Source: CAIZGX01 sp964385405 (GTDB lineage Bacteria; Bacteroidota; Bacteroidia; Flavobacteriales_D; Sanyastnellaceae). Taken from it: 29,330 nt of DNA. Location: positions 1-29,330 of the forward strand of contig CAYLOT010000028.1 of assembly GCA_964385405.1 (NCBI GenBank). The letters are read 5' to 3'. A program made the position numbers and the translations under genes. Positions within the stretch are counted from its first letter, which is position 1; every line of letters begins with the position of its first letter. This document shows, one piece after another, positions 7,912-14,347 of this stretch. The notes under the pieces were generated by a model. It was not told the DNA's origin. It saw only the letters and a list, made by a program, of their open reading frames with translations, and did not search any database.

Positions 7912-9360
7912 TTATTCTTTAATGGGTTCTGGTAAATTCCAAGTTCCGCGTACTACAAACCGAACGGTTGTTCGGTTGCGTTGTTCCAACAAAACTTCTT
8001 TGTATTGAAGGAGCTGTTGCATAACCATTGGCCTAGGATGGCGGATAGTCAAGATCGAAACGTGGTCGTTGTATCTAACATTGAAGTCGCTTAACTGTTC
8101 AATCAACGACTGCAATTTATTTTTTTCTGAAGGAATGCAAACTGAAAAATTTAGCGCAGAGTTTTCCATCATGTGCACGTGAATGCCCAAGTTAGCGAAG
8201 GTGTTGAAGATAAACGTAAGGTTGTCTTCCACCACAAAACTGAAATCTTTGGTTGAAATAGAAACCAAGGTTTGGTTCTGTTTCAAAATGTACGAGGCCA
8301 CTTCCAATTCGGAATTGGCTTTCTCTACAATCCGCGTTCCTTCTGCACTCGGATTCAAGAACGACTTTATGTAAAGCGGAATGTTTTTGTTTTGAAGCGG
8401 CTTAATGGTTCTTGGGTGAATCACACTCGCACCGTAATAAGCCAACTCTACTGCTTCACGAAACGAAATCTCTTTAAGAAGTTGTGTCGGCATGAAGCAC
8501 TTCGGGTCTGCATTCAACAAACCGGGAACATCTTTCCAAATGGTTACCGATTCAGCATTCAACAAATAGGCGAATATCGCCGCAGAAAAATCAGATCCCT
8601 CGCGACCTAAGGAGGTCAGATGCTTTGCAAGATTCTTCGAAAGATCATTATGAAGGTGCTTTGCAAGGTCGTTCCGAAGGTGCTTCGCAAGACCTTCCGC
8701 AGGACCTTGTGAAACATCTTTCGAAGAATCTTGCAAAGCATCTTGTATTACACTTTCGGAACGACCTTTCATAGAATCTTGCAACGCATCTTGTGCAACA
8801 CAGACGCCAATAAATCCTTGTAGGACAAGCGTTGCATGCTTATCGAACTCTTGACGAAGCGTCGCAACTTTAGCTTCGCTCTTTTCCCAAAGCACCCGCG
8901 CATCGCGGAAGCGCGAGTCTGTAACCACATAATCAGCGCTGTTCAAACGCTTCGAAGAAAGATTGTTCTGATTGAAGTATGCATTCACAATGGCGGTAGA
9001 CAAATACTCGCCATAACCGATAATGCGATCGTACTCTTCGTCGAAACTTGCAGTGATTTCATTCTTGCAAATTTGTGCAAGCATGTCAAACACCAAAATC
9101 CAATCGGTATCGGTGTCAACCGATAATTCCTTTGCAATGGTGTGATGAAATGAGAAAATCTCTTGCAATTCACTTTCGAAATTCTTTCCTTCGAAACGTT
9201 TGCTGTGAATGGCTTCCAACGCGTTCGTGGTTTTACCCATAGCAGAGACAATCACGATTTTGTTTTCAGGGAACCCTTTCAAAATGTCGCACACGTTTCT
9301 TACCGCTTCAGCATTTCGAACTGAAGCTCCTCCGAATTTATGCACTGTTACTTGTGCCAT
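7912..9360 (-). CDS. lysC: Aspartokinase with repeat insert
   Basis: A monofunctional aspartate kinase of 482 residues, the first step of lysine, threonine and methionine synthesis (and diaminopimelate for the wall). The N-terminal HKFGGASVRN, the DEEYDRIIGYGEYLS block, LGREGSDFSAAIFA (251-264) and WKDVPGLLNADP are the kinase core. The last about 130 residues form the ACT-type regulatory part (ILKQNQTLVSISTKDFSFV). Between GFIGVCVAQ (about 182-190) and LGREGSD, where the family normally has about ten residues, there are 60 residues of fifteen tetrapeptides (DALQ DSMK GRSE and so on to HLTS). The frame is intact through them. The gene overlaps the acetyltransferase by 13 bases and is followed after four bases by the adenosyltransferase. 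Confidence 0.93.
   Translation of the reverse strand: MAQVTVHKFGGASVRNAEAVRNVCDILKGFPENKIVIVSAMGKTTNALEAIHSKRFEGKNFESELQEIFSFHHTIAKELSVDTDTDWILVFDMLAQICKNEITASFDEEYDRIIGYGEYLSTAIVNAYFNQNNLSSKRLNSADYVVTDSRFRDARVLWEKSEAKVATLRQEFDKHATLVLQGFIGVCVAQDALQDSMKGRSESVIQDALQDSSKDVSQGPAEGLAKHLRNDLAKHLHNDLSKNLAKHLTSLGREGSDFSAAIFAYLLNAESVTIWKDVPGLLNADPKCFMPTQLLKEISFREAVELAYYGASVIHPRTIKPLQNKNIPLYIKSFLNPSAEGTRIVEKANSELEVASYILKQNQTLVSISTKDFSFVVEDNLTFIFNTFANLGIHVHMMENSALNFSVCIPSEKNKLQSLIEQLSDFNVRYNDHVSILTIRHPRPMVMQQLLQYKEVLLEQRNRTTVRFVVRGTWNLPEPIKE
8611..8790. repeat. Degenerate 12-bp palindromic-unit minisatellite inside lysC
   Basis: Fifteen 12-bp units in a row, for example GGTGCTTTGCAA, GGTCGTTCCGAA, GGTGCTTCGCAA, AATCTTGCAAAG, CATCTTTCGAAG. 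They share a CTTnnnAA(G) core that is nearly its own reverse complement. As a result the block contains a perfect 28-nt inverted repeat (8618-8645 with 8716-8743), a perfect 14-nt inverted repeat (8665-8678 with 8755-8768), a 24-nt near-tandem copy (8652-8675, 8676-8699) and a 25-of-29 direct repeat (8717-8745, 8765-8793). Every unit is a multiple of three, so the lysC frame is preserved. Confidence 0.88.
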
Positions 9361-9830
9361 GCTGCCTCTCTTATTTGTTCAGTAAATAAATATCCATTTA
9401 ACCATTCCGCTGAAAACGTAGCGTTGTACTTTCTGTAGAAATTCAACGCGGGTTCATTCCAGTCGAGCACCTGCCAGGTCATTCCGTGGAAATTTCGTTC
9501 AGCGCAAACATTCGCAACCGCTTCAAACAATCGCGCGCCAATGCCGTTTCCGCGAGATTCTTCCTTCACCACAATATCTTCCAAATAAATCATAGGACCT
9601 TTCCAGGTACTGTATCTTATGTAATAAAAGGCAATGCCTACAATTTGTTCATTTCGCTCTGCAACAAAAAATTCGAAATATGGATTTTCTTGAAATCCCC
9701 ATGCCTCCATTTGTTCAACAGAAACAACAACCGCTTCGGGTTCTTTTTCATACACTGCTAATTCTTGAATGAGGGCAAGTGCTGCACGTAAATCGGCCTT
9801 CGTTCCTTTTCGAACGTTTGTCATTTCCAT
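9348..9830 (-). CDS. GNAT acetyltransferase, diamine/spermidine acetyltransferase-like
   Basis: A 160-residue acetyl-CoA-dependent N-acetyltransferase. The acetyl-CoA loop ESRGNGIGARLFEAV (motif A, R/Q-x-x-G-x-G/A) follows the strand IYLEDIVV. AFYYIRYSTWKGPMIYLED and the C-terminal WNEPALNFYRKYNAT closely resemble spermidine/spermine N1-acetyltransferase (SSAT), so polyamines or related amines are plausible substrates; this is family inference. I chose the ATG at 9828-9830 (MEMTNVRKGTK); the ATG two codons later is equally possible. It is the first gene of the acetyltransferase-lysC-adenosyltransferase unit and overlaps lysC by 13 bases. It is divergent from rbfA with only about 55 bases between starts. 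Confidence 0.83.
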   Translation of the reverse strand: MEMTNVRKGTKADLRAALALIQELAVYEKEPEAVVVSVEQMEAWGFQENPYFEFFVAERNEQIVGIAFYYIRYSTWKGPMIYLEDIVVKEESRGNGIGARLFEAVANVCAERNFHGMTWQVLDWNEPALNFYRKYNATFSAEWLNGYLFTEQIREAAWHK

Positions 9831-9872
9831 GGCGCAAAGTAAAAGCAAAAAACAATCAAATACATCCTGTTG

Positions 9873-9880
9873 TACCTTTG
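9873..9880 (+). promoter_or_regulatory. Candidate -7 box for rbfA
   Basis: TACCTTTG matches the Bacteroidota TAnnTTTG element and ends four bases before the rbfA ATG. This would place the transcription start at or next to the start codon. There is no TTG at the usual 19-base spacing, so support is partial. Confidence 0.4.
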
Positions 9881-9884
9881 CAAC

Positions 9885-10223
9885 ATGGCAGGAGTACGTT
9901 TAGAAAAATTCGGTTCATTAATCAAGCGCGAGTTATCGGTGTTGTTTCAACAAAATTCTCGTGAGTGGTTGGGTGGAACCATGGTAACCATTACGCAAAC
10001 ACGTGTGGCTCCCGATTTAAGTTTAGCACGCATTTACATCAGTGTTTTTCCTTCAGACAAGAAAGAAGAAACGTTGAAATTGTTGAAGCAGAATCACTCT
10101 TCTGTGAAAAAAGAATTGGGATTGAAAGTGGGAAAGCAAATGCGTAAAGTTCCAGAGTTGCAGTATTACATTGACGACTCGTTGGATTATTACGAGACCA
10201 TTGATAATTTATTGAAGAAGTAA
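9885..10223 (+). CDS. rbfA: Ribosome-binding factor A
   Basis: A 112-residue KH-type RNA-binding protein that matures the 5' end of 16S rRNA in the 30S subunit. RLEKFGSLIKRELSVLF, the central TITQTRVAPDLSLARIYISVFP and the C-terminal KVPELQYYIDDSLDYYETIDNLL are typical of RbfA. I chose the ATG at 9885 (MAGVRLEKFG), the family's usual start. An in-frame ATG five codons earlier lies within the -7 box region. It heads a plus-strand group with a methyltransferase (two bases later) and pth. Length and composition are ordinary. Confidence 0.92.
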   Translation: MAGVRLEKFGSLIKRELSVLFQQNSREWLGGTMVTITQTRVAPDLSLARIYISVFPSDKKEETLKLLKQNHSSVKKELGLKVGKQMRKVPELQYYIDDSLDYYETIDNLLKK

Positions 10224-10225
10224 GC

Positions 10226-11026
10226 ATGCATTACGATCCGATTAAACGCAGTTTAGGAAGTGTTTTCAATAGCACGCCGTTCTTGCGTAAGTTGTTTTAT
10301 TTTTTGTTAGACGTTTTACTTCTTCGTTCATGGCACATACGCAGTGAGCTTCGAAAACTCAATGTTAGTGGGGTGAAGCAGATATTGGATGCTGGGTCTG
10401 GATTCGGACAGTATTCGTTCTGGATGAGCAAGAAGTTTTCTCAAGCCGAGATTTTGGCGGTTGATGTGAAGGAAGAGCAGGTTGCCGATTGCAATGCGTT
10501 TTTCCAACATTTGGGAAAGAAGCAAGTGAAGTTTGAAGTGGGTGATCTGGTGACGTTTGTTCAGCCGGAAAAATTCGATTTGGTGTTGTGCGTAGACGTT
10601 ATGGAGCACATTGAAGAAGACGTACAGGTGTTGACCAACTATTGCAACAGTTTGAAAACTGGAGGCATGCTTTTAATTAGCACACCAAGTAATATGGGTG
10701 GAAGTGACGTGCACGATGACGGAGAGACTTCGTTTATTGAAGAGCACGTGCGCGATGGTTATGGCATTGATGAGATTGAAGAGAAATGTCTTCGTGCCGG
10801 ATTCTCGAAAGTTGATGCGCGATACAGTTACGGGGCTCCCGGAAAGATTTCTTGGAAGTTGTCTATGAAGTATCCGATGCTTATGTTGAATAAGTCGAAG
10901 GCGTTTTTCATTGTGTTGCCTTTTTATTATTTGGTAACCATGCCCTTCGCGTTGTTGTTGAATGTGTTCGATGTGAAAGGATCGCACAGCACAGGAACAG
11001 GACTAATTGTTAAAGCTTGGAAGTAA
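10226..11026 (+). CDS. Class I SAM-dependent methyltransferase
   Basis: A 266-residue protein with a Rossmann methyltransferase core: SAM motif I at about residues 52-63 (QILDAGSGFGQY), the acidic residue of motif II at D80 (ILAVDVKEEQ), and a motif IV-like LVLCVDVMEHIEED at about 113. The pattern is that of UbiE/Methyltransf_11-type small-molecule or lipid methyltransferases; the substrate cannot be named. A hydrophobic stretch near the C-terminus (about 218-240, FFIVLPFYYLVTMPFALLL) suggests membrane association, which fits a lipid substrate (inference). It starts two bases after the rbfA stop, and pth starts one base after its own stop, so the three genes are probably one transcript. Confidence 0.85.
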   Translation: MHYDPIKRSLGSVFNSTPFLRKLFYFLLDVLLLRSWHIRSELRKLNVSGVKQILDAGSGFGQYSFWMSKKFSQAEILAVDVKEEQVADCNAFFQHLGKKQVKFEVGDLVTFVQPEKFDLVLCVDVMEHIEEDVQVLTNYCNSLKTGGMLLISTPSNMGGSDVHDDGETSFIEEHVRDGYGIDEIEEKCLRAGFSKVDARYSYGAPGKISWKLSMKYPMLMLNKSKAFFIVLPFYYLVTMPFALLLNVFDVKGSHSTGTGLIVKAWK

Positions 11027-11027
11027 G

Positions 11028-11591
11028 ATGAAGTTCTTAATTGTTGGACTGGGAAACATAGGTGCGGAATACGCGAATACCCGTCACAACATTGGGTTTT
11101 TGGTTGCCGATGAGTTAGCGGCCAAGCACAATGCGACTTTCACCACAGAGCGTTACGCCGACAAAACAGAATTTCGTTCGAAGGGAAAGACATTCATTGT
11201 CATTAAACCTTCCACCTACATGAATTTATCGGGGAATGCAGTGCGTTATTGGATGCAGCAAGAGAAGATTTCGTTGGAGCATGTATTGGTGGTAACCGAC
11301 GATTTGGCCTTGCCTTTCGGGAAGGTTCGTATGCGCGGCAAGGGCAGCGACGGTGGGCACAACGGATTGAAGCACATTCAACAGATTTTGAATACAGGAG
11401 ATTACGCGCGGATTCGTGTGGGTGTAGGGAAGGAGTTCGCTAAAGGTCAGCAAGTAGACTATGTTTTGGGCGAATGGACCGGTGAAGAGAAAGAAGGTCT
11501 TGAGGCTGTGGTTCAGAAATCGGCACAAGGATGTTTGTCGTTCGCGTTCATTGGATTAGGGTTAACCATGAACACTTTTAATTCGAAGTAG
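11028..11591 (+). CDS. pth: Peptidyl-tRNA hydrolase
   Basis: A 187-residue enzyme that cleaves the ester bond of peptidyl-tRNAs that drop off the ribosome. The N-terminal FLIVGLGNIGAEYANTRHN includes the catalytic His20. VIKPSTYMNLSG, the DDLALPFGKVRMRGKGSDGG block and HNGLKHI are the remaining conserved motifs. I chose the ATG at 11028, which gives the family's MKFLIVGLGN; the in-frame reading seven codons longer overlaps the methyltransferase end. It is the last gene of the rbfA group, and its stop is one base from the stop of the facing XRE regulator gene. Confidence 0.95.
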   Translation: MKFLIVGLGNIGAEYANTRHNIGFLVADELAAKHNATFTTERYADKTEFRSKGKTFIVIKPSTYMNLSGNAVRYWMQQEKISLEHVLVVTDDLALPFGKVRMRGKGSDGGHNGLKHIQQILNTGDYARIRVGVGKEFAKGQQVDYVLGEWTGEEKEGLEAVVQKSAQGCLSFAFIGLGLTMNTFNSK

Positions 11592-11592
11592 G

Positions 11593-11889
11593 TTATTTTT
11601 TCGAACGGTTCTCTTTTTTTTCTTGAATGAACTTCTCTACGTCTTGAATTTTAAATTGAAGGGGGAAGTCGAGTAAATCTTTGGGTTCAACTTCCAGGAT
11701 AGCGGCTATTTTAAACAGCGTGAGGAGTGTCATGTTTTTACCCGTTTCGAGTCGTTGGGTATTTCCTTTGTCGAGGCCAATATCTTCACCGAATTCTTGT
11801 AGGGTGAGTTGCTTTTTCGTTCGGTACAGCTTGACTTTCTCGCCCACTTTTGACAAGAACTCTGTTTCCACCGAATAGCCCTTTTTCAT
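11593..11889 (-). CDS. XRE-family helix-turn-helix repressor
   Basis: A 98-residue transcriptional regulator. A Cro/C1-type HTH occupies about residues 13-70 (VGEKVKLYRTKKQLTLQEFG, then DIGLDKGNTQRLETGKN), and a short charged tail ends in KFIQEKKENRSKK. There is no dimerisation or peptidase domain, as in small SinR/HipB-type DNA-binding proteins. It is divergent from the surface-protein operon that begins at 12018. The intervening 128 bases hold three identical inverted repeats (GTTGT-N8-ACAAC), the first of which starts 33 bases upstream of this gene's ATG. Control of both itself and the operon is therefore likely (inference). No toxin gene lies next to it, so a toxin-antitoxin role is not supported. 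Confidence 0.88.
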   Translation of the reverse strand: MKKGYSVETEFLSKVGEKVKLYRTKKQLTLQEFGEDIGLDKGNTQRLETGKNMTLLTLFKIAAILEVEPKDLLDFPLQFKIQDVEKFIQEKKENRSKK

Positions 11890-11921
11890 GGAGCAAAATT
11901 GCCATAGTGCTATGTTAAGCT

Positions 11922-12001
11922 GTTGTTATAAAACACAACGAGTTGTTTTTTTTTACAACAAAGGTTTGGAGGTTAAAGTCAAAGTTGTATTATTGCACAA
12001 C
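11922..12001. promoter_or_regulatory. Triple operator GTTGT-N8-ACAAC
   Basis: Three perfect copies of GTTGT-N8-ACAAC lie at 11922-11939, 11942-11959 and 11984-12001. The start-to-start distances are 20 and 42 bp, near whole helical turns, so the sites sit on about the same face of the DNA. The eight-base spacers differ (TATAAAAC, eight T, ATTATTGC), so only the dyad arms are conserved. The third copy covers the predicted -7 box of the operon at 12018. The first two lie between the XRE gene and the -33 element. Confidence 0.78.
11966..11995 (+). promoter_or_regulatory. Promoter of the surface-protein operon
   Basis: TTG at 11966-11968, a 19-base spacer and TATTATTG at 11988-11995 match the Bacteroidota -33/-7 promoter with one mismatch in the -7 box. 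The predicted transcript start is about 18 bases before the ATG at 12018. The -7 box lies within the third operator copy. Confidence 0.62.
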
Positions 12002-12017
12002 ATATAAAAACACCTTT

Positions 12018-12335
12018 ATGAAAAGAAATCTATTATTTGCGATTGTAGCAATAGTTGCTGTATCGCTTGCCAGCTGTGGCAAAACAAAGACTGGAGATGT
12101 TACTTTCTGGCAGCAAACCGGCAGCGGTTACGGGGTAACGGTTGTTTCAATTAATGGAGTAACCTCGAACATTACTTCGGAATATGCGAGCGCTCCTTCT
12201 TGCGGGACATCTGGTTGCGCAGTATTCAACGGTTTGGATGAAGGCAGTTACAATTACACGGCATCTGATGGTACTGCTTCGTGGTCTGGTTCAGTCACAA
12301 TTACTGAAGGCTGCAAGACAGTTAAGTTGTATTAA
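12018..12335 (+). CDS. Small Cys-containing lipoprotein
   Basis: A 105-residue protein with a lipoprotein signal (MKRNLLFAIVAIVAVSLASC, lipid Cys at residue 20 in the lipobox LASC). The mature part is short and rich in Gly, Ser and Thr. It has three further Cys residues (SCGTSGC and EGCKTV) that could pair, and a C-terminal run DGTASWSGSVTITEGCKTV that looks like beta-strands. I do not recognise a named family. I chose the ATG at 12018, because the longer in-frame reading starts in the operator region and would bury the signal peptide. It is the first gene of a run of four exported proteins with gaps of 23, 27 and 8 bases, under the triple operator. Confidence 0.78.
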   Translation: MKRNLLFAIVAIVAVSLASCGKTKTGDVTFWQQTGSGYGVTVVSINGVTSNITSEYASAPSCGTSGCAVFNGLDEGSYNYTASDGTASWSGSVTITEGCKTVKLY

Positions 12336-12358
12336 TTCATCATTAAAATTTAAGTAAA

Positions 12359-12712
12359 ATGAAAAAGATTTTTGGTTTAGCTGTTGTAGCAATGGCTTTG
12401 TTTTTAAGTTCTTGTCAAGTTCAACAATTTTCAGTGAATTCAGAAATAACACCATTTGAAAACGGTGGGCGTGTTTTTGGTGAATCGAAAGCAGGTATGA
12501 AGAAAGGTGAGGATTATGTTTGTTCTGGTACTCTTTATATTTTGGGGATAAACATCCTAGAAGATGCTCCAACAGATAAAATGGCTCAGAAAATTGGAGC
12601 TGAGCATTACACCATTGAGACAAAAAGAAATGTTCTTAGTTATTCTGTAGCCTATTTCACAGCTGGGCTTGTTGGTTACAGCAAAACAACAGTTTTCAAA
12701 AGAACGAAATAG
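12359..12712 (+). CDS. Lipoprotein, weakly Bor-like layout
   Basis: A 117-residue lipoprotein with signal MKKIFGLAVVAMALFLSSC (lipobox LSSC, lipid Cys19). The mature sequence begins QVQQFSVN and ends in a hydrophobic stretch followed by FKRTK. The order of features (C-x-x-Q-x-F-x-V, a central GxK segment, then an ETKRNVLSYSVAYFTAGLVGY stretch preceded by a short helix) recalls the phage lambda Bor lipoprotein family. The match is by eye and weak, so no symbol is given. The body is AT-richer than the housekeeping genes around it. It is the second gene of the operon, 23 bases after the first. Confidence 0.72.
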   Translation: MKKIFGLAVVAMALFLSSCQVQQFSVNSEITPFENGGRVFGESKAGMKKGEDYVCSGTLYILGINILEDAPTDKMAQKIGAEHYTIETKRNVLSYSVAYFTAGLVGYSKTTVFKRTK

Positions 12713-12739
12713 AATTAATTTAAGAATCAAATCAAGAAA

Positions 12740-13558
12740 ATGAAAAGAATATTATTTTCTTTAGCCCTGGTCCTATCGGGATCAGCAGCTTTTGCACAAC
12801 AAGAATTAGTCATCAACGGCGGTTTTGAAAATTTCGAACAAGGTTGGGATTTCACACTTGCAGACAGTGCATGGGCAGACATAGGATTGTGTCAGCCCCA
12901 TGGAGGTGACAACTATCTCTTTTTTGGAGATTATTGGGAAGAAACTGGGGCTTTTGATATGATTGATTTTGTATCTCAAGATATTCAGTTGCCAGCGAAT
13001 ATGCATCATGCAGATTTTGCCTGTTGGTATAGCGCCGTTTCTGATGAGCAAGATGATGTCAATGAATATGATTTTCTTGATATCATTATCTATGATGCTG
13101 CAGGGCAAGAGATTTTTTTCGATTATGCTTCAAATGCAGATTGTGATATTACTTTGACGGTTGCAGATTGTGATGGATGGGTTGAACTTGCTTACACAAT
13201 TCCTCAGCAGTATGCGGGTCAGATGATAACAATAAGTTTTGAATCAGACGTGGATGCAAGTTTTGGAACTATTTTCAGAATTGATGATGTAAGTTTGAAG
13301 TCGTATACATCTGCTGATGTTGCAACACTTTCTGTTGATGAATTTTCTTTTTATCCGAATCCTTCAAATGGTGCTGTTACCATTGAAAATCCAAAGAACG
13401 AAAAACAAGGTCTTCGCATAACCAATGAATTAGGTCAAGTTGTTCGCTATGTGGTTTTAGATTCAGGTAGTAATTCAATTGACTTAAATGGAATTTCCAA
13501 TGGGGTTTACTTTATTCAATTGGGAGATTCGAAAGTTGAGAAGTTGATTATTCAATAA
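12740..13558 (+). CDS. T9SS type A sorting-domain surface protein
   Basis: A 272-residue secreted protein. A signal peptide ends near residue 19 (SAAFA, then QQELV). Residues about 22-185 form a jelly-roll or carbohydrate-binding-like domain; the opening LVINGGFENFEQGWDF and the closing FRIDDVSLKSY are typical of such beta-sandwich modules. From about residue 197 it carries the type IX secretion C-terminal domain: FSFYPNPSNGAVTI, LRITNELGQVV and GVYFIQLGDSKVEKLIIQ. It should cross the outer membrane by T9SS and be attached to the surface. The domain is very acidic (many Asp), which may mean calcium binding (inference). It is the third gene of the operon. Confidence 0.87.
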   Translation: MKRILFSLALVLSGSAAFAQQELVINGGFENFEQGWDFTLADSAWADIGLCQPHGGDNYLFFGDYWEETGAFDMIDFVSQDIQLPANMHHADFACWYSAVSDEQDDVNEYDFLDIIIYDAAGQEIFFDYASNADCDITLTVADCDGWVELAYTIPQQYAGQMITISFESDVDASFGTIFRIDDVSLKSYTSADVATLSVDEFSFYPNPSNGAVTIENPKNEKQGLRITNELGQVVRYVVLDSGSNSIDLNGISNGVYFIQLGDSKVEKLIIQ

Positions 13559-13566
13559 TAAAATCA

Positions 13567-14172
13567 ATGAAAAGGATATTTACCCTGGCCATTTTTACTT
13601 TTTTCCTTAGCGGAAGTGTCTACTCTCAAAACACGCTATTGGAGATTCTTAATATTGTTGGCGAAGGATTAAATGCTTACAACAATGCTTACAATGCGAG
13701 TAGGCCTTCATTGAAAGATATCGGAACTGTTACCCTTGCCGTGAATTCAACATCGAATGAATTTTGGTCGGGTGGACATACAAGAGATTATTGTGAGGTT
13801 CCACTTCCAGAAGGGACGACCAAATGGTTTTATAGAGCGACAGTGATGCCAATTGAGAGTAACTATTCATATGCCAGTAACGAGACGCTTTATTATTTGC
13901 TTTCAAACAATAAAAAGATCGATTTGTATGCTCCAAGTCCCTATGGTGTTAATATCAAATTTTTCAATCACTCCGGTGAAATTGAGTCTTTCTACCAAGG
14001 ATTGAGTACCTATAAATCTTACCAGCAACTGAACAAAACGAATACAAGAACAACTGTGGGTACCATTGATTTTTATTTGCCGAAATTTTGGATTGGCGTT
14101 CAAAATCATAATCAATTTGATGGATTGAAAGTGATTATTGAAGTTGTAGCTATGGGCGTGTACAGCAATTGA
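13567..14172 (+). CDS. Exported protein of unknown function
   Basis: A 201-residue protein with a clear signal peptide (MKRIFTLAIFTFFLSGSVYS, then QNTLLEIL). After a short helix (LNIVGEGLNAYNNAYNAS) the rest looks like beta-structure: TVTLAVNSTSNEFW, VPLPEGTTKWFYRATVMP and IDFYLPKFWIGVQ. No lipobox, no T9SS domain and no catalytic motif is visible. The PLPEGTTKWFYR segment resembles surface beta-sandwich domains, but I cannot place it in a family. It starts only eight bases after the T9SS gene and is the last gene of the operon. Codon use is AT-rich compared with the flanking core genes. Confidence 0.72.
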   Translation: MKRIFTLAIFTFFLSGSVYSQNTLLEILNIVGEGLNAYNNAYNASRPSLKDIGTVTLAVNSTSNEFWSGGHTRDYCEVPLPEGTTKWFYRATVMPIESNYSYASNETLYYLLSNNKKIDLYAPSPYGVNIKFFNHSGEIESFYQGLSTYKSYQQLNKTNTRTTVGTIDFYLPKFWIGVQNHNQFDGLKVIIEVVAMGVYSN

Positions 14173-14347
14173 AATATGATCAGGATTAAATGAATAAAAC
14201 AGTTTAATAAATTTTATTAACAAGTTGAATTAAAGTTTGCTTTTCGTTGTATACTTGTTCATCATTGCATGGTTCTGTTAATTTATAGTAGAAAAAACCT
14301 CAGCAGTGTTTTTGACAAGTTAACCTTAACCTAAAATAAAAAACAAA

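Noticed and set aside
8611..8790. Repeat block considered as a CRISPR array or an inserted MITE
   Set aside because: Units are 12 bp and contiguous with no spacers, which rules out CRISPR. There is no target-site duplication or terminal structure outside the units, so a classical MITE is not supported.
11593..11889. XRE protein as the antitoxin of a HigBA/HipBA-type system
   Set aside because: No toxin-sized partner lies next to it; the convergent neighbour is pth and the divergent one a lipoprotein.
12359..12712. Assignment of the second lipoprotein as phage Bor
   Set aside because: Only the general layout agrees and no phage gene is nearby, so the name was not used.
14204..14220. AT-only palindrome (TTAATAAA around one base) after the unknown exported gene
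   Set aside because: With no G or C in the stem and no T-run it is too weak to call as a terminator in AT-rich sequence.
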